Source: Desulfurococcales archaeon (GTDB lineage: Archaea; Thermoproteota; Thermoprotei_A; Sulfolobales; Ignicoccaceae). From it: a DNA stretch of 40,166 bases. Location of the stretch: positions 1 through 40,166 of the forward strand of contig JALWJF010000062.1 in the NCBI GenBank assembly GCA_027081755.1, written 5' to 3'. The translations under genes and the position numbers were made by a program. Under the pieces are notes generated by a model. The model saw only the letters and a program-made list of their open reading frames with translations. It searched no databases and was not told the origin of the DNA. Positions 17,325 through 25,883 of the stretch are shown in pieces; within the stretch, counting starts at the first letter, position 1, and each line of letters begins with the position of its first letter.

Positions 17325-17386
17325 TCCTCAGGCGGCTCTTCCGCTTTCACCTCTCAAGGGTTACCGGGCATGAGTCTTCATCGGGT
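17325..17386 (-). ncRNA. Candidate box C/D-like sRNA downstream of tRNA-Leu
   Basis: Directly after tRNA-Leu on the same strand lie a box C-like CCGATGA (17378-17384), a D'-like TTGA (17354-17357), a C'-like GTGAAAG (17344-17350), a 12-base spacer and a perfect box D CTGA (17328-17331). The second guide interval has the normal length; the first (20 bases) is too long and box C is imperfect. GCGG/CCGC can also form a hairpin there. This is only a candidate. Confidence 0.25.
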
Positions 17387-17391
17387 TTTTA

Positions 17392-17479
17392 TGGTGCCGG
17401 GGGTGGGATTTGAACCCACGCAGGCCTACGCCATCGGGTCCTAAGCCCGACCCCTTTGGCCAGGCTCGGGCACCCCGGC
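17392..17479 (-). tRNA. tRNA-Leu (anticodon UAG)
   Basis: A class II tRNA on the minus strand: acceptor GCCGGGG/CCCCGGC, anticodon stem TCGGG/CCCGA with loop CTTAGGA (anticodon TAG), a long variable arm, T arm GTGGG/CCCAC with loop TTCAAAT, and discriminator A, as expected for leucine. CCA is encoded at 17392-17394. No intron. Confidence 0.95.
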
Positions 17480-17502
17480 TCCGCCGAAATGGGTTCCGTT
17501 TG

Positions 17503-17512
17503 CCTTTATAAG
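17503..17512 (-). promoter_or_regulatory. TATA box of tRNA-Leu, possibly shared with the YchF-like gene
   Basis: CTTATAAAGG on the minus strand is centred about 28 bases before the tRNA-Leu 5' end. Read on the plus strand, CCTTTATAAG could also serve the GTPase gene at 17571 with a leader of roughly 35 bases. Confidence 0.5.
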
Positions 17513-17570
17513 CTTAGCTTGACGGAGCACCCTTAACCTTTTTGACTCGAAAACTATGTGGTACTAAGCT

Positions 17571-18776
17571 TTGATTCCACTCTTGGGGTTGGTTGGTAAA
17601 ACTAACGTGGGGAAGTCTTCTTTCTTCAGTGCGGCCACAATGGTCGAGGTTCCAATGGAGAATAGACCGTTCGTTACCATAGACCCCAATGTAGGGGTGA
17701 CGTATGTTAGGAAGAAGTGTGCTCACGTAGACCTAGGTTTGCCTAAGTGTGACCCTATCGACGGTTTCTGTATGAAGGGATGGAGGTTTATACCAATAAA
17801 GTTAGTGGACATCGCTGGCCTAGTACCAGAGGCTAGTAAGGGTAGGGGCCTAGGAACGAAGTTTTTAGATGAAGTCAGAAAAGCTGATGCACTATTAGTA
17901 GTGGTTGATGCTTCAGGCTCAACAGACTCAGAGGGCAACCCCGTACCTCCGGGAACTCATGACCCGAGAGAGGACGTAGAAATCTTATTAAGAGAAATGA
18001 GCGAGTGGATGTTCAACCAAGTTTACAAAGATTGGAAGTCTTTTGTGACCAAAGTTTCCACCCTAGGTATTAGGGCAGACGAAGCCCTCAAAGAGAGGTT
18101 GAGTGGCTTTAGCGTTAACCATAGAGAAATAGTGAAAGCAATAGAAGAGTTGGGGTTACCAGATCAACTCCACAAGTGGAGTGCAAATGATTTAAAGAAA
18201 TTCATAAGAAAAGTAGTTGAGTTAAGACCAAAAGTTATTGTAGCTAACAAAATAGATATGCCAAAAGCTGAAGAGGGTTATAGACTTCTAAAAGAAGCCT
18301 ATCCACAGTATCCAGTAGTACCAGCCTCCGCCGCAGCCGAGTTAATATTAAGAAAGGCAGCTAAGGCGGGATTAATCGAATACACCCCCGGTGATTCCAA
18401 CTTTGAGATAAAGAGTAACCTTAGCGAAAAACAAAGAAGAGTGCTTGAAATGATAAGGAAGAATGTGTTGGAGAAATGGGGCTCAACCGGCGTAGTACAA
18501 GCACTGAACAAAGCTGTCTTCGATCAGTTAGGCATGGTTGTGGCCTATCCTGTTCATGATACCCATAAGTTTACTGATAGCGAGGGTAGAATACTCCCAG
18601 AAGCCAAGCTCGTACCAAAAGGGACAACTCTAAAAGAGTTCGCTGCAATGATACACTCCGATCTGGCCAAAGGTTTCCTATATGCTATAGATGCAAGGAC
18701 TGGAAGGAGACTAGGAGCGGATGCAGAAGTAGAGGATGGTATGGTCATAAAGATAGTGTCCACAACGGGTCACTGA
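17571..18776 (+). CDS. YchF/Obg-related translation-associated GTPase
   Basis: A 401-aa P-loop GTPase of the archaeal YchF/Ola1-related group, which binds ribosomes or translation factors. G1 is GKTNVGKS at residues 9-16, G3 is DIAGL followed by the family-typical VPEASKGRGLGTKFLDEVRKAD, and G4 is NKID. The helical insertion follows, and a C-terminal TGS-type domain (about 320-400) closes the protein. NKID argues for GTP, unlike ATP-using YchF with a changed G4. The TTG at 17571 is the first possible start (an in-frame TAA lies at 17565-17567) and no ribosome binding site is obvious. Confidence 0.92.
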   Translation: MIPLLGLVGKTNVGKSSFFSAATMVEVPMENRPFVTIDPNVGVTYVRKKCAHVDLGLPKCDPIDGFCMKGWRFIPIKLVDIAGLVPEASKGRGLGTKFLDEVRKADALLVVVDASGSTDSEGNPVPPGTHDPREDVEILLREMSEWMFNQVYKDWKSFVTKVSTLGIRADEALKERLSGFSVNHREIVKAIEELGLPDQLHKWSANDLKKFIRKVVELRPKVIVANKIDMPKAEEGYRLLKEAYPQYPVVPASAAAELILRKAAKAGLIEYTPGDSNFEIKSNLSEKQRRVLEMIRKNVLEKWGSTGVVQALNKAVFDQLGMVVAYPVHDTHKFTDSEGRILPEAKLVPKGTTLKEFAAMIHSDLAKGFLYAIDARTGRRLGADAEVEDGMVIKIVSTTGH

Positions 18777-18796
18777 CCAACTGGTACATAAAAGGT

Positions 18797-18804
18797 CTTA
18801 TATC
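18797..18804 (+). promoter_or_regulatory. Possible TATA box of the hydrogenase operon
   Basis: CTTATATC lies 54 bases before the hynS ATG, in the only gap (18777-18854) ahead of the operon. It predicts a leader of about 25-30 bases containing the GCGGTGAG ribosome binding site. Confidence 0.4.
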
Positions 18805-18854
18805 GTAGAATGTCCCCAACCATTGGGCAACCATGTTCGTAAAGCGGTGAGATC

Positions 18855-20126
18855 ATGTCTTCTGGTAAACCTCGTAGGGAATTCTTGAAGAGCCTCCTGG
18901 CTGGAGGGGCTGCTCTAACTGTGTTGAGCAACATAGACTGGGCCAAGGCTGCTGAAATGGCTGCCGAAGCAGTAAGAAAAGGGAAGATAAACATAGTTTG
19001 GTTTGAAGGACAGAGCTGTACCGGTGACACCACTTCCATAATCCAAGCCACCGATCCAGACCTAGTTCAGGTACTGCTAGGAGCTTCTCACTTAGCCGGA
19101 CCCGGAACTGTAGGACTAGCGTTCCACGACACAATAATGCCCGAGTGGGGAGAAGGGGCTATTGAGATATTACATCTAGCTGAAAGAGGTGCCTATGATC
19201 CTTACGTCCTAGTACTTGAAGGCTCCATACCTGACGAGAACCACGCACGAAAGCATTGTAATGATCCTAACCACTGCGGTTACTATTGCTTCGTTGGCGA
19301 AGAGAATGGTAGAGTGGTGACTTGTACCGAATGGGTCAGGAGACTTGCCAAGAGGGCTGTGGCCGTGCTCACATTTGGTGCATGTGCATCTTATGGAGGC
19401 ATACCTGCTAACAAGGTCCTCGAGCCCCCACCAGGATGGACTTATCCAAGCTGGAGCCTAGCTCCCACCGGAGCTATAGGCTTCTTTGACGATCCCATTA
19501 GAGGATACAAAGGTCTCATAAGCAGAACAGCCGATATGCCCGAGTTCACTCCGTACTTCAAGTACATCTATGAGGACTGCGATCCTATACTAAGCCCAGA
19601 TAGCGGCTGTAAGCCCGCAGTGGCAGTACCCGGCTGTCCAGCAAACGGAAACGGTATGCTTAGAGTACTAGTTCACATGGTACTAGCTGCTCTATATCCC
19701 AACTTAGTCCCACTGCCCAAGGCCAGCCAATGGCTAGACCAATATGCTAGACCGAAGTATATCTTTGGTCGCACCGTTCACGACCAGTGTCCTAGGGCTG
19801 GTTACTATGCTGCTGGTGCCTTCAGAGTAAACCCCGGAGATAACGATGCCAAGTGTCTCTTCGCCGTAGGCTGTAAGGGACCAGCGTCCAACTGTCCATG
19901 GAATAAATATGGCTGGGTAAACGGCGTGGGAGGTCCAACGAGGACTGGAGGTGTGTGTATAGGCTGTACTATGCCCGGCTTCAGTGATGCTTTCGAACCC
20001 TTCTACAAGCCTCTACCGGCACCAGCAACTCCAAGTGCTCCAGCAGCTTTAGCTACAACAGTAGGTGCCGCTGCTGTAGGTGCAATAGTTGGATATGCAA
20101 TGTCTAAAAAGGGTAAGAGTGAGTGA
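18855..20126 (+). CDS. hynS: Membrane-bound [NiFe] hydrogenase small subunit
   Basis: The electron-transfer subunit of an uptake hydrogenase (423 aa). A Tat signal (RREFLK at residues 7-12 plus a hydrophobic stretch) and a C-terminal hydrophobic helix (about 395-418, followed by Lys residues) place it on the outer face of the membrane. Iron-sulfur ligands are seen in GQSCTGD (Cys55), FGACASYGG, PGCPANG, VHDQCPRAGYY, NCPWN and CIGCTMPGF. The normal CxxC of the proximal cluster reads C-T-G-D: Asp58 replaces the second Cys. It is the first gene of the hynS-hynL-isp1-isp2 operon; the ATG at 18855 follows GGTGAG. The 15-base gap to hynL contains GGAGGG. Confidence 0.93.
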   Translation: MSSGKPRREFLKSLLAGGAALTVLSNIDWAKAAEMAAEAVRKGKINIVWFEGQSCTGDTTSIIQATDPDLVQVLLGASHLAGPGTVGLAFHDTIMPEWGEGAIEILHLAERGAYDPYVLVLEGSIPDENHARKHCNDPNHCGYYCFVGEENGRVVTCTEWVRRLAKRAVAVLTFGACASYGGIPANKVLEPPPGWTYPSWSLAPTGAIGFFDDPIRGYKGLISRTADMPEFTPYFKYIYEDCDPILSPDSGCKPAVAVPGCPANGNGMLRVLVHMVLAALYPNLVPLPKASQWLDQYARPKYIFGRTVHDQCPRAGYYAAGAFRVNPGDNDAKCLFAVGCKGPASNCPWNKYGWVNGVGGPTRTGGVCIGCTMPGFSDAFEPFYKPLPAPATPSAPAALATTVGAAAVGAIVGYAMSKKGKSE

Positions 20127-20140
20127 AGGAGGGACGAGTC

Positions 20141-22159
20141 ATGAGTGGAAGGAGCGAAAAGAGGAATAATGTAAATACTAAGATAAATGATCCAAGGTTC
20201 AAGAATAAGAAAGATCCGAAATTAGTATTGCTAGCGCCCAACGTGAAAGGAATTAGAGGCAATGTTGCCGAAATATACATAGACCCTATTACCAGGATCG
20301 AAGGCCACTTAGGGCTGAGGGCAGAAGTTGACGTAACCACTAGAAGGACGAAGAATACTTGGGTCTTCGCGACGATGTTCAGAGGATTCGAAGTGTTCAT
20401 GAGGGGTAGGCCTCCAGAGGACGCAATATCTCTGGCCTCTAGGGTCTGTGGAGTATGTGGAGCAAGTCACGCCAGCGCTGCAACTATGGCAGATGACATG
20501 GCATTAGGTGCAGTACCAACACCACTAGGAGTCGCCCTAAGAAACATGGCCTTTGCAATGACTGACTTGATATACGACCACTCAATAATTCTGAACTTGT
20601 TGGGAGGTCCAGACTACAGCGAAATAGTCGTAAGCAAGTTGACTCCCCATTGTTGGGAAGCTGCTAAGACCACCCCAGCGGAATACTCAGCTATTCACGG
20701 TTACCGCTACATAGCGGACATAATGAAGGACTTGAACCCAATAGTGGGCAAGATATGGCAACTAGCAGTTAAATATCAAAGGATAGCTAGGGAAGCTGGA
20801 GTACTTCTATACGGAAGGCACTCCCACCCAAGTACCTTGGTACCCGGAGGAATAGGTACTGACTTATCAACCGGTAACTACCTACTGGAGGAATACATAT
20901 TCCGCCTAACCCGACTAACGGCTTGGGTTAAGTTCGTAGTAGCAATATGGATGGACTTAGCTGACTTCTACGTCAAGAACTGTGACTATGCTAAGAATGG
21001 CTATACTTACACAAAGCCCGTATTCTACAGCTCTGGAGCTTTCGACGACCCAGAGACATACAGCCAACTAGGAGATGATTACAAGACAATATATGAGAAC
21101 ATAGACAAAGCTGCAAAGAGGAGGGCTACGCCACCGGGCCTCTATATAGGCGGTGAACTGGTTACCGAAAATATCACCGAACATCAGAGGAATGTAGTAG
21201 AGCTAGTTGACAGCGCCTTCTATGACGAGTGGAAAGGCAAGACAACGCTATTCACCAAGACGGATCCGGCCGGTAACCCGTTGGTAGGAGGCAACGAAGA
21301 GCTCATTTGGTACCACCCATGGAACAAGACCACCATACCAAAACCAAGCGACATCAAGTGGAGCGGTAAGTATAGCTGGGCTGCAACAGTTAGGATCTAC
21401 TATAATGGTAAATTATATCCATATGAAGTAGGACCAATGGCGAAGGTATGGGTAACGGCCCATAGCAACCTAAAGGGCTGGGTCGAGGAAGAAGGTGGTG
21501 CCGTAAAGCACGGTGGAGGCAAAATAGAAGTAACGTTACCACTGTCCAGAGACGTAACCGACTTGCCCAAGGGCACTTGGGAAGAGGTCAAGTTCACCTA
21601 CAAAGCACCGGAAATAAGCTCTACCATAGAAAGGGTTAGGGCAAGAGCCTTTGATATGGCACTTGACATAATAGATGCTTGGGCTAGTGCCCTAAAGGCC
21701 GTATATTACATAAATACTAAGGGAATGACTAAGGCATCGAGACCTTGGAAAGAACCGGCCTTTGCGCTAGGTTTCGGTCAGCTAGAGGTACCAAGAGGAA
21801 ACGTAGAGCACTGGATAGTTGTCAAAAACGCGCGCATAGCCAATTACCAGATCCACGCACCCACGACTCAGAACGTAGGTCCGAGAGCTCCTAAGGGCGA
21901 ACTAAGGAAGTACATACCGAACGACCCATGGGTAACCAAGAGCCCAGAAGGTATACCGCTGAGTCCCTTCGAAGCTGCAGCACTGAACACAGTAGTAACT
22001 GAAGAGGTCAAACCGGAGGAGTGGACAGGCTTAGACTTCGTGAGAGCTATAAGGAGCTTCGACCCATGTATATCATGTGCTGCACACATAGAATTCATCA
22101 AGGATAAGAAGGTACTAAAGAGCGTAAAGAAGTTCCTCACCAATGCATGCAGCCTGTAA
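20141..22159 (+). CDS. hynL: [NiFe] hydrogenase large subunit
   Basis: The catalytic subunit (672 aa) with the NiFe(CN)2CO site. L1 motif RVCGVCGASH gives Cys103, Cys106 and His110; L5 motif DPCISCAAH gives Cys643 and Cys646. The protein ends 23 residues after His649, a basic tail that the maturation protease would remove; most tails are about 15 residues. There is no signal peptide, so it is expected to be exported by Tat together with HynS. It is longer than usual (about 570-600), with a 40-residue basic N-terminal extension and internal insertions. The ATG at 20141 lies seven bases after GGAGGG. Maturation genes (hyp, protease) are not in this window. Confidence 0.95.
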   Translation: MSGRSEKRNNVNTKINDPRFKNKKDPKLVLLAPNVKGIRGNVAEIYIDPITRIEGHLGLRAEVDVTTRRTKNTWVFATMFRGFEVFMRGRPPEDAISLASRVCGVCGASHASAATMADDMALGAVPTPLGVALRNMAFAMTDLIYDHSIILNLLGGPDYSEIVVSKLTPHCWEAAKTTPAEYSAIHGYRYIADIMKDLNPIVGKIWQLAVKYQRIAREAGVLLYGRHSHPSTLVPGGIGTDLSTGNYLLEEYIFRLTRLTAWVKFVVAIWMDLADFYVKNCDYAKNGYTYTKPVFYSSGAFDDPETYSQLGDDYKTIYENIDKAAKRRATPPGLYIGGELVTENITEHQRNVVELVDSAFYDEWKGKTTLFTKTDPAGNPLVGGNEELIWYHPWNKTTIPKPSDIKWSGKYSWAATVRIYYNGKLYPYEVGPMAKVWVTAHSNLKGWVEEEGGAVKHGGGKIEVTLPLSRDVTDLPKGTWEEVKFTYKAPEISSTIERVRARAFDMALDIIDAWASALKAVYYINTKGMTKASRPWKEPAFALGFGQLEVPRGNVEHWIVVKNARIANYQIHAPTTQNVGPRAPKGELRKYIPNDPWVTKSPEGIPLSPFEAAALNTVVTEEVKPEEWTGLDFVRAIRSFDPCISCAAHIEFIKDKKVLKSVKKFLTNACSL

Positions 22160-22228
22160 TCCATATTTTCTTGACTGATTGGTTAAGTAGCCTTTTTAGT
22201 CAAGTTTCCCTTTATGGGGGTGAGAACC

Positions 22229-23062
22229 ATGAATGTAGGTGGATGGGGATCACCAAACGATATTTTCAACTTTGCCGTATACTACTTACTAGTACCATCG
22301 ATATTCATATTCAGCGCTGGAGCTACATATAGGATAGTAAAACTGCTCGTAAACACCAAGTGGTCCAAGGTCCAGAAGGGACACAATGGATGGGGCGAGA
22401 TAATAAAAGGTCTAATAATGACCTTCTTGAGACCGATAATATTTAGCGCTAAAGTGAAGCCAGACGACTTCATAGCCGGAATACTGCTGCTTCACTTGGT
22501 CGGCGTAATTCCAGTCCTCTTCCTACTAGGTCAACACATATCTTGGTGGAGCTACTATTTCCCAGCATACAAGGCACTATGGATATTCAGTGTACCGGAA
22601 AGCATCAGTACAAGCGTGCTGACTGTGACCTCCAAAGTAATTCCAAGTAGTAGCATGTCATTTACATTCGTTAACACAATATGGGGACCCTTGGTAGTAA
22701 TACTTAACGGTGACCTCATGAGCTTATTCATACTGATCGCCATAGGCTACAAGTGCGCAGTAAGGCTAACCGAGACAGTAATGAAACACAATATAAGCCC
22801 AGCTAGGTACGGCGACTACATAGCCTACCTACTGCTCTTCCTAATAGTGTTCTTTGGCTACGCCGCTGCTAGGCACTGGCCATCCGAGAATACTGCAGTT
22901 TACAGAAACGTACTAGGACTCCACGTACTCTTTGCAGAGCTTCTGTTCATGTACATACCGTTCAGCAAGTATTGGCACTTCGTATTCGGTTATTGGTACG
23001 GCAAACTCCATGAATGGTACGATAATGATATTAAGAGAGGAGAGATGGAAGTTGAGTTGTAA
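22229..23062 (+). CDS. isp1: Isp1-like membrane subunit (NarI/HdrE-type cytochrome b)
   Basis: A 277-aa integral membrane protein with about five hydrophobic helices (for example YYLLVPSIFIFSAG, GILLLHLVGVIPVLFLLG, YIAYLLLFLIVFFGYAAA and LHVLFAELLFMYIPF). His residues near helix ends (LLHLVG, GQHISWW, ARHW, GLHVLF, KYWHF) could bind heme b, as in NarI/HdrE/DsrM. In Acidianus and related archaea this gene type is isp1, linking hydrogenase to the quinone pool. The ATG at 22229 was chosen because GGGGGTGAG lies just upstream; an ATG at 22214 lies before it. The 69-base gap after hynL is pyrimidine-rich and could hold a weak terminator or internal promoter. Confidence 0.85.
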   Translation: MNVGGWGSPNDIFNFAVYYLLVPSIFIFSAGATYRIVKLLVNTKWSKVQKGHNGWGEIIKGLIMTFLRPIIFSAKVKPDDFIAGILLLHLVGVIPVLFLLGQHISWWSYYFPAYKALWIFSVPESISTSVLTVTSKVIPSSSMSFTFVNTIWGPLVVILNGDLMSLFILIAIGYKCAVRLTETVMKHNISPARYGDYIAYLLLFLIVFFGYAAARHWPSENTAVYRNVLGLHVLFAELLFMYIPFSKYWHFVFGYWYGKLHEWYDNDIKRGEMEVEL

Positions 23063-23077
23063 AGGGGGTGATGAGTC

Positions 23078-24508
23078 ATGAGCGCTATGGGTGGAGATAT
23101 GGATATGAGTAAAATGATGGAAATGCTAGCAAGCCAGAGGACTGACATAAAGACCGCCATAAAGAAGATGTTAAGTAAGATAGACGCAGTAACTATACAC
23201 TACATAGAAGACTGCCTAAACTGTGGAATATGTGCACCATCTTGTCCGTTCTATAAAGCTGGTCCAGAGTACACCCCAGTTAACAAGGCAGAACAAGTAA
23301 GAAAGATCTATAGGAAGGAAATGACTATAATAGGTAAACTATTGGGAGGTCTAGCAAATGCGTGGGAGCCTAAGGACGATGCTGACATGAAGAAGCTCAT
23401 GGACTTGGCTTACGCTTGTACCAACTGTGGTCATTGTTACTACACCTGTACTGTGGGAATTCATAGCGGTACTATGGTCGGACTTCTGAAGTCAATGCTT
23501 ACAGCTGCCGGCTATGTACCAACGATACTCAACTTGTTCGAAGCAGTAGAAGTGAACAACATGCACATGAAGATACCAGGCTTGGCGAAGCTATGGAATG
23601 ATGCAATAACTGAGGCACAAAACAAATACGGAGCTATAGAGTTCGAAAAGAAAGGCGCAGACATATTCTTCATGGGCTGGTTGACTGATGCATTTATGAT
23701 GAGGGAAGGATTCATAGCTACTATAGGCATATTGAACAAGTTGAAAGAACTCGGAATAAGTTGGACAACGTGGAAAGAGCCCTTAGCAGTGAGGGCTCCA
23801 ATATCGGTAGTCATAGGCAGAGGCGAGAACGCTGCCCAAGTCGTTAGCAGGATAGCCAAATACGTAGACGAACTAAGACCAAAATACGTAGTATTGATGG
23901 ACGGAGGATACCCGTATCCCGTATTCCGCTTCAACATGTATAACACAATCGTCAAAGCACTAGGTAAGAAGCCCGAGTGGAAAATTATACACATCACCGA
24001 ACTGTTAGCAGAACTCCTCAGAGCTGGTAAGATAAAGTTCAAGAAGAGTAACGACCCCATAACTTGGCACGATCCATGTCAGCTAGGGAGGCATTCAAGA
24101 GTCTTCGAACCTCCGAGAGTTGTACTAAAGGCAGCCAGCGTCGGCTATAGAGACTTACCGCATAACCGCGAAATGAACTACTGCTGTGGAGGCGGTGGTG
24201 GTATAGGCTGTATGCTGAGAGAGGTAAGACTGATGATGGGACAAATAATAGGACAAGAAATAAGGATATCGCCAGAAGAGGAGGAATTCGAAAGGAGAGT
24301 TGAAGAGAAGCATAAAATAGCAGTGAGAAGGAAGATGGAAGACATAGCAAAGGTTCAACCAAAACTAATAGCAACCGCTTGTCCAGCTTGCGTAGAAACG
24401 ATTAACAGAGGCATAAGGTGGTTTGGCGAAGAACTGGGCATTGCAGATGCCAAAGCTATACACATATCTGAATATGTCGTTGACAAACTAGAAATAACTA
24501 AACACTAA
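23078..24508 (+). CDS. isp2: Isp2-like iron-sulfur protein (HdrD/DsrK family)
   Basis: A soluble subunit (476 aa) that relays electrons between hydrogenase and the membrane or an acceptor. A two-[4Fe-4S] ferredoxin domain has Cys46/49/52/56 and Cys114/117/120/124. The C-terminal cysteine-rich region keeps one CCG-type set: Cys334 (HDPCQLG), Cys369-Cys370 (YCCGGGGG) and Cys435/Cys438 (CPAC). The place of the first CCG set (IFFMGWLTDAF and around) has no Cys. A Met-rich N-terminus precedes the ferredoxin domain. The ATG at 23078 is preceded by GGGGGTGA, 15 bases after isp1. Last gene of the operon; it overlaps the convergent archaemetzincin by 11 bases. Confidence 0.87.
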   Translation: MSAMGGDMDMSKMMEMLASQRTDIKTAIKKMLSKIDAVTIHYIEDCLNCGICAPSCPFYKAGPEYTPVNKAEQVRKIYRKEMTIIGKLLGGLANAWEPKDDADMKKLMDLAYACTNCGHCYYTCTVGIHSGTMVGLLKSMLTAAGYVPTILNLFEAVEVNNMHMKIPGLAKLWNDAITEAQNKYGAIEFEKKGADIFFMGWLTDAFMMREGFIATIGILNKLKELGISWTTWKEPLAVRAPISVVIGRGENAAQVVSRIAKYVDELRPKYVVLMDGGYPYPVFRFNMYNTIVKALGKKPEWKIIHITELLAELLRAGKIKFKKSNDPITWHDPCQLGRHSRVFEPPRVVLKAASVGYRDLPHNREMNYCCGGGGGIGCMLREVRLMMGQIIGQEIRISPEEEEFERRVEEKHKIAVRRKMEDIAKVQPKLIATACPACVETINRGIRWFGEELGIADAKAIHISEYVVDKLEITKH

Positions 24509-25031
24509 ATCTGTGGTATATTTTTAGCTTACACATGTTACAAAACCTCGCCTCTTTGAAGTCCACATCGTATATCGAGTTAGAAAAACTCATGACACAT
24601 TTCGGATTTAGACAATGCTCTAAACCCAGCAAGTGGCCCACTTCATGGAGAACTTCTTTTTCTACTCGTTGCATGAACCTCTCCTCGTCTGGGCTCCAGC
24701 CATAATATTCGTTCCTAAGCCTCTTCAAAAAGACACCCGCTATACCCAAGTTAGGCATAGCCAATCCAAAGACAAAATTCAAATTGTCTTCATATGCATC
24801 CACATCAGCAAGGTACACTGTTATTACATCGCCGACCCTCCCGAGCAATCTTAGAAGTTTTGAGGCAACATATTGCCTCCTTTCCCAGTCGTAGGCATCT
24901 AATACTGGCTCTAAGCTTTTGTAGTCTATGTATACGTTCACAAAGTCGAGTTCCCTTTTCAAGGCTCTCTTAGCCCTTTCCAAAGCTTGGCTGGGGACGT
25001 CACCTACCCTTCTTAATAACAGTTCCAACAT
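24498..25031 (-). CDS. amzA: Archaemetzincin-type metalloprotease
   Basis: A 177-aa zinc peptidase of the archaemetzincin family. The signature HEVGHLLGLEH is followed by CLNPKCVMSFSN, including the family's extra Cys residues and the Met-turn, and by CNMCK, giving a second, structural CxxC. N-terminal part: a short alpha/beta fold with VYIDYKSLEPVLDAYDWERRQY. The substrate is unknown; most homologues are cytosolic, and no signal peptide is seen. The ATG at 25031 has GGGGAG four bases upstream. Divergent from the agmatinase-family gene 39 bases away. Confidence 0.9.
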   Translation of the reverse strand: MLELLLRRVGDVPSQALERAKRALKRELDFVNVYIDYKSLEPVLDAYDWERRQYVASKLLRLLGRVGDVITVYLADVDAYEDNLNFVFGLAMPNLGIAGVFLKRLRNEYYGWSPDEERFMQRVEKEVLHEVGHLLGLEHCLNPKCVMSFSNSIYDVDFKEARFCNMCKLKIYHRFSV

Positions 25032-25070
25032 TTACTCCCCGCCAGTACCTTCTTTTGGTGGTCAAAGTAT

Positions 25071-25883
25071 ATGATCGGTGAACCGTTAGCGTTTGGCGGC
25101 TTCAAGAAAAAGGATAGCAAGTACAAAGTACTAGGTTTCCCCCTAGAGGTAACAACAACCTTTAGGGAAGGTACCAAGTGGGCACCTTACGAGATCAGAA
25201 AGGCTTCAACGTATATCGAGTTTCGTTCGTCTCTTACAGATTTGGACGTGGACGAAATAGGCTTTGACGACTTAGGCGATTGTGTAACTGTTTCCGGAGA
25301 CTTAAGAAAGAGTTTGGAAATATTGGAGAACGTGATAAGAAGCATTGAAGGTATACCGATAATTCTAGGGGGTGAACACAGCTTAAGCTACGCTGCTGTC
25401 AAAGCACTAAAACCAGACTGCTTACTTGTACTAGACGCTCACATGGATTTGAGAGATGAATGCTTAGGTCAGAAATGGTCACATGCAACGTGGCTTAGAA
25501 GGTTAACGGAAGAAGTCGAAACAAGAGTGATGATAATAGGAGCAAGAGCATATGTGAGAGAGGAAGTGGAATATGCGAAAGAAAAAAAGATAAAGATTAT
25601 TACACAACCTTCCTTAGTACCGGAGAGCGTTTCAGAATGTAGTAGTGTGTACTTGAGCTTGGATATGGACTTTTTCGACCCCACCTTCGCTCCGGGCGTC
25701 TCTAACCCGGAGCCGGGAGGCTATTCTTTCAATGATTATTTGGTTGTCCTACAATCACTATATAGGACGGAGCTTGTAGGAATGGACGTAGTCGAACTCT
25801 CGCCACCTTACGATCACTCTGGCACTACAGCAGTTCTTGCCGCTAGAGCGATCATCGAAGCTGTTGCTGCTAACGAACTTTAG
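25071..25883 (+). CDS. Arginase/agmatinase family ureohydrolase
   Basis: A 270-aa Mn-dependent ureohydrolase, probably agmatinase (agmatine to putrescine and urea) in polyamine synthesis. Metal-binding motifs: [18 protein letters not shown] and [14 protein letters not shown], with [10 protein letters not shown] near the end. Complete length. Agmatinase is favoured because crenarchaea make agmatine from arginine, but the exact substrate is inference; arginase or guanidinobutyrase activity is possible. GGTGGT lies about nine bases before the ATG. Its end overlaps the convergent TFB gene by four bases. Confidence 0.88.
   Translation: MIGEPLAFGGFKKKDSKYKVLGFPLEVTTTFREGTKWAPYEIRKASTYIEFRSSLTDLDVDEIGFDDLGDCVTVSGDLRKSLEILENVIRSIEGIPIILGGEHSLSYAAVKALKPDCLLVLDAHMDLRDECLGQKWSHATWLRRLTEEVETRVMIIGARAYVREEVEYAKEKKIKIITQPSLVPESVSECSSVYLSLDMDFFDPTFAPGVSNPEPGGYSFNDYLVVLQSLYRTELVGMDVVELSPPYDHSGTTAVLAARAIIEAVAANEL

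Noticed and set aside
19017-19028. Frameshift or sequencing error as the cause of C-T-G-D in HynS
   Set aside because: The frame is intact on both sides, GAC differs from TGC at two positions, and Asp/Asn at this place is known in other hydrogenase groups.
23512-24060. A 182-codon frame antisense to isp2
   Set aside because: Isp2 is supported by many Cys motifs in the sense frame; the antisense frame has no start signal or motif.
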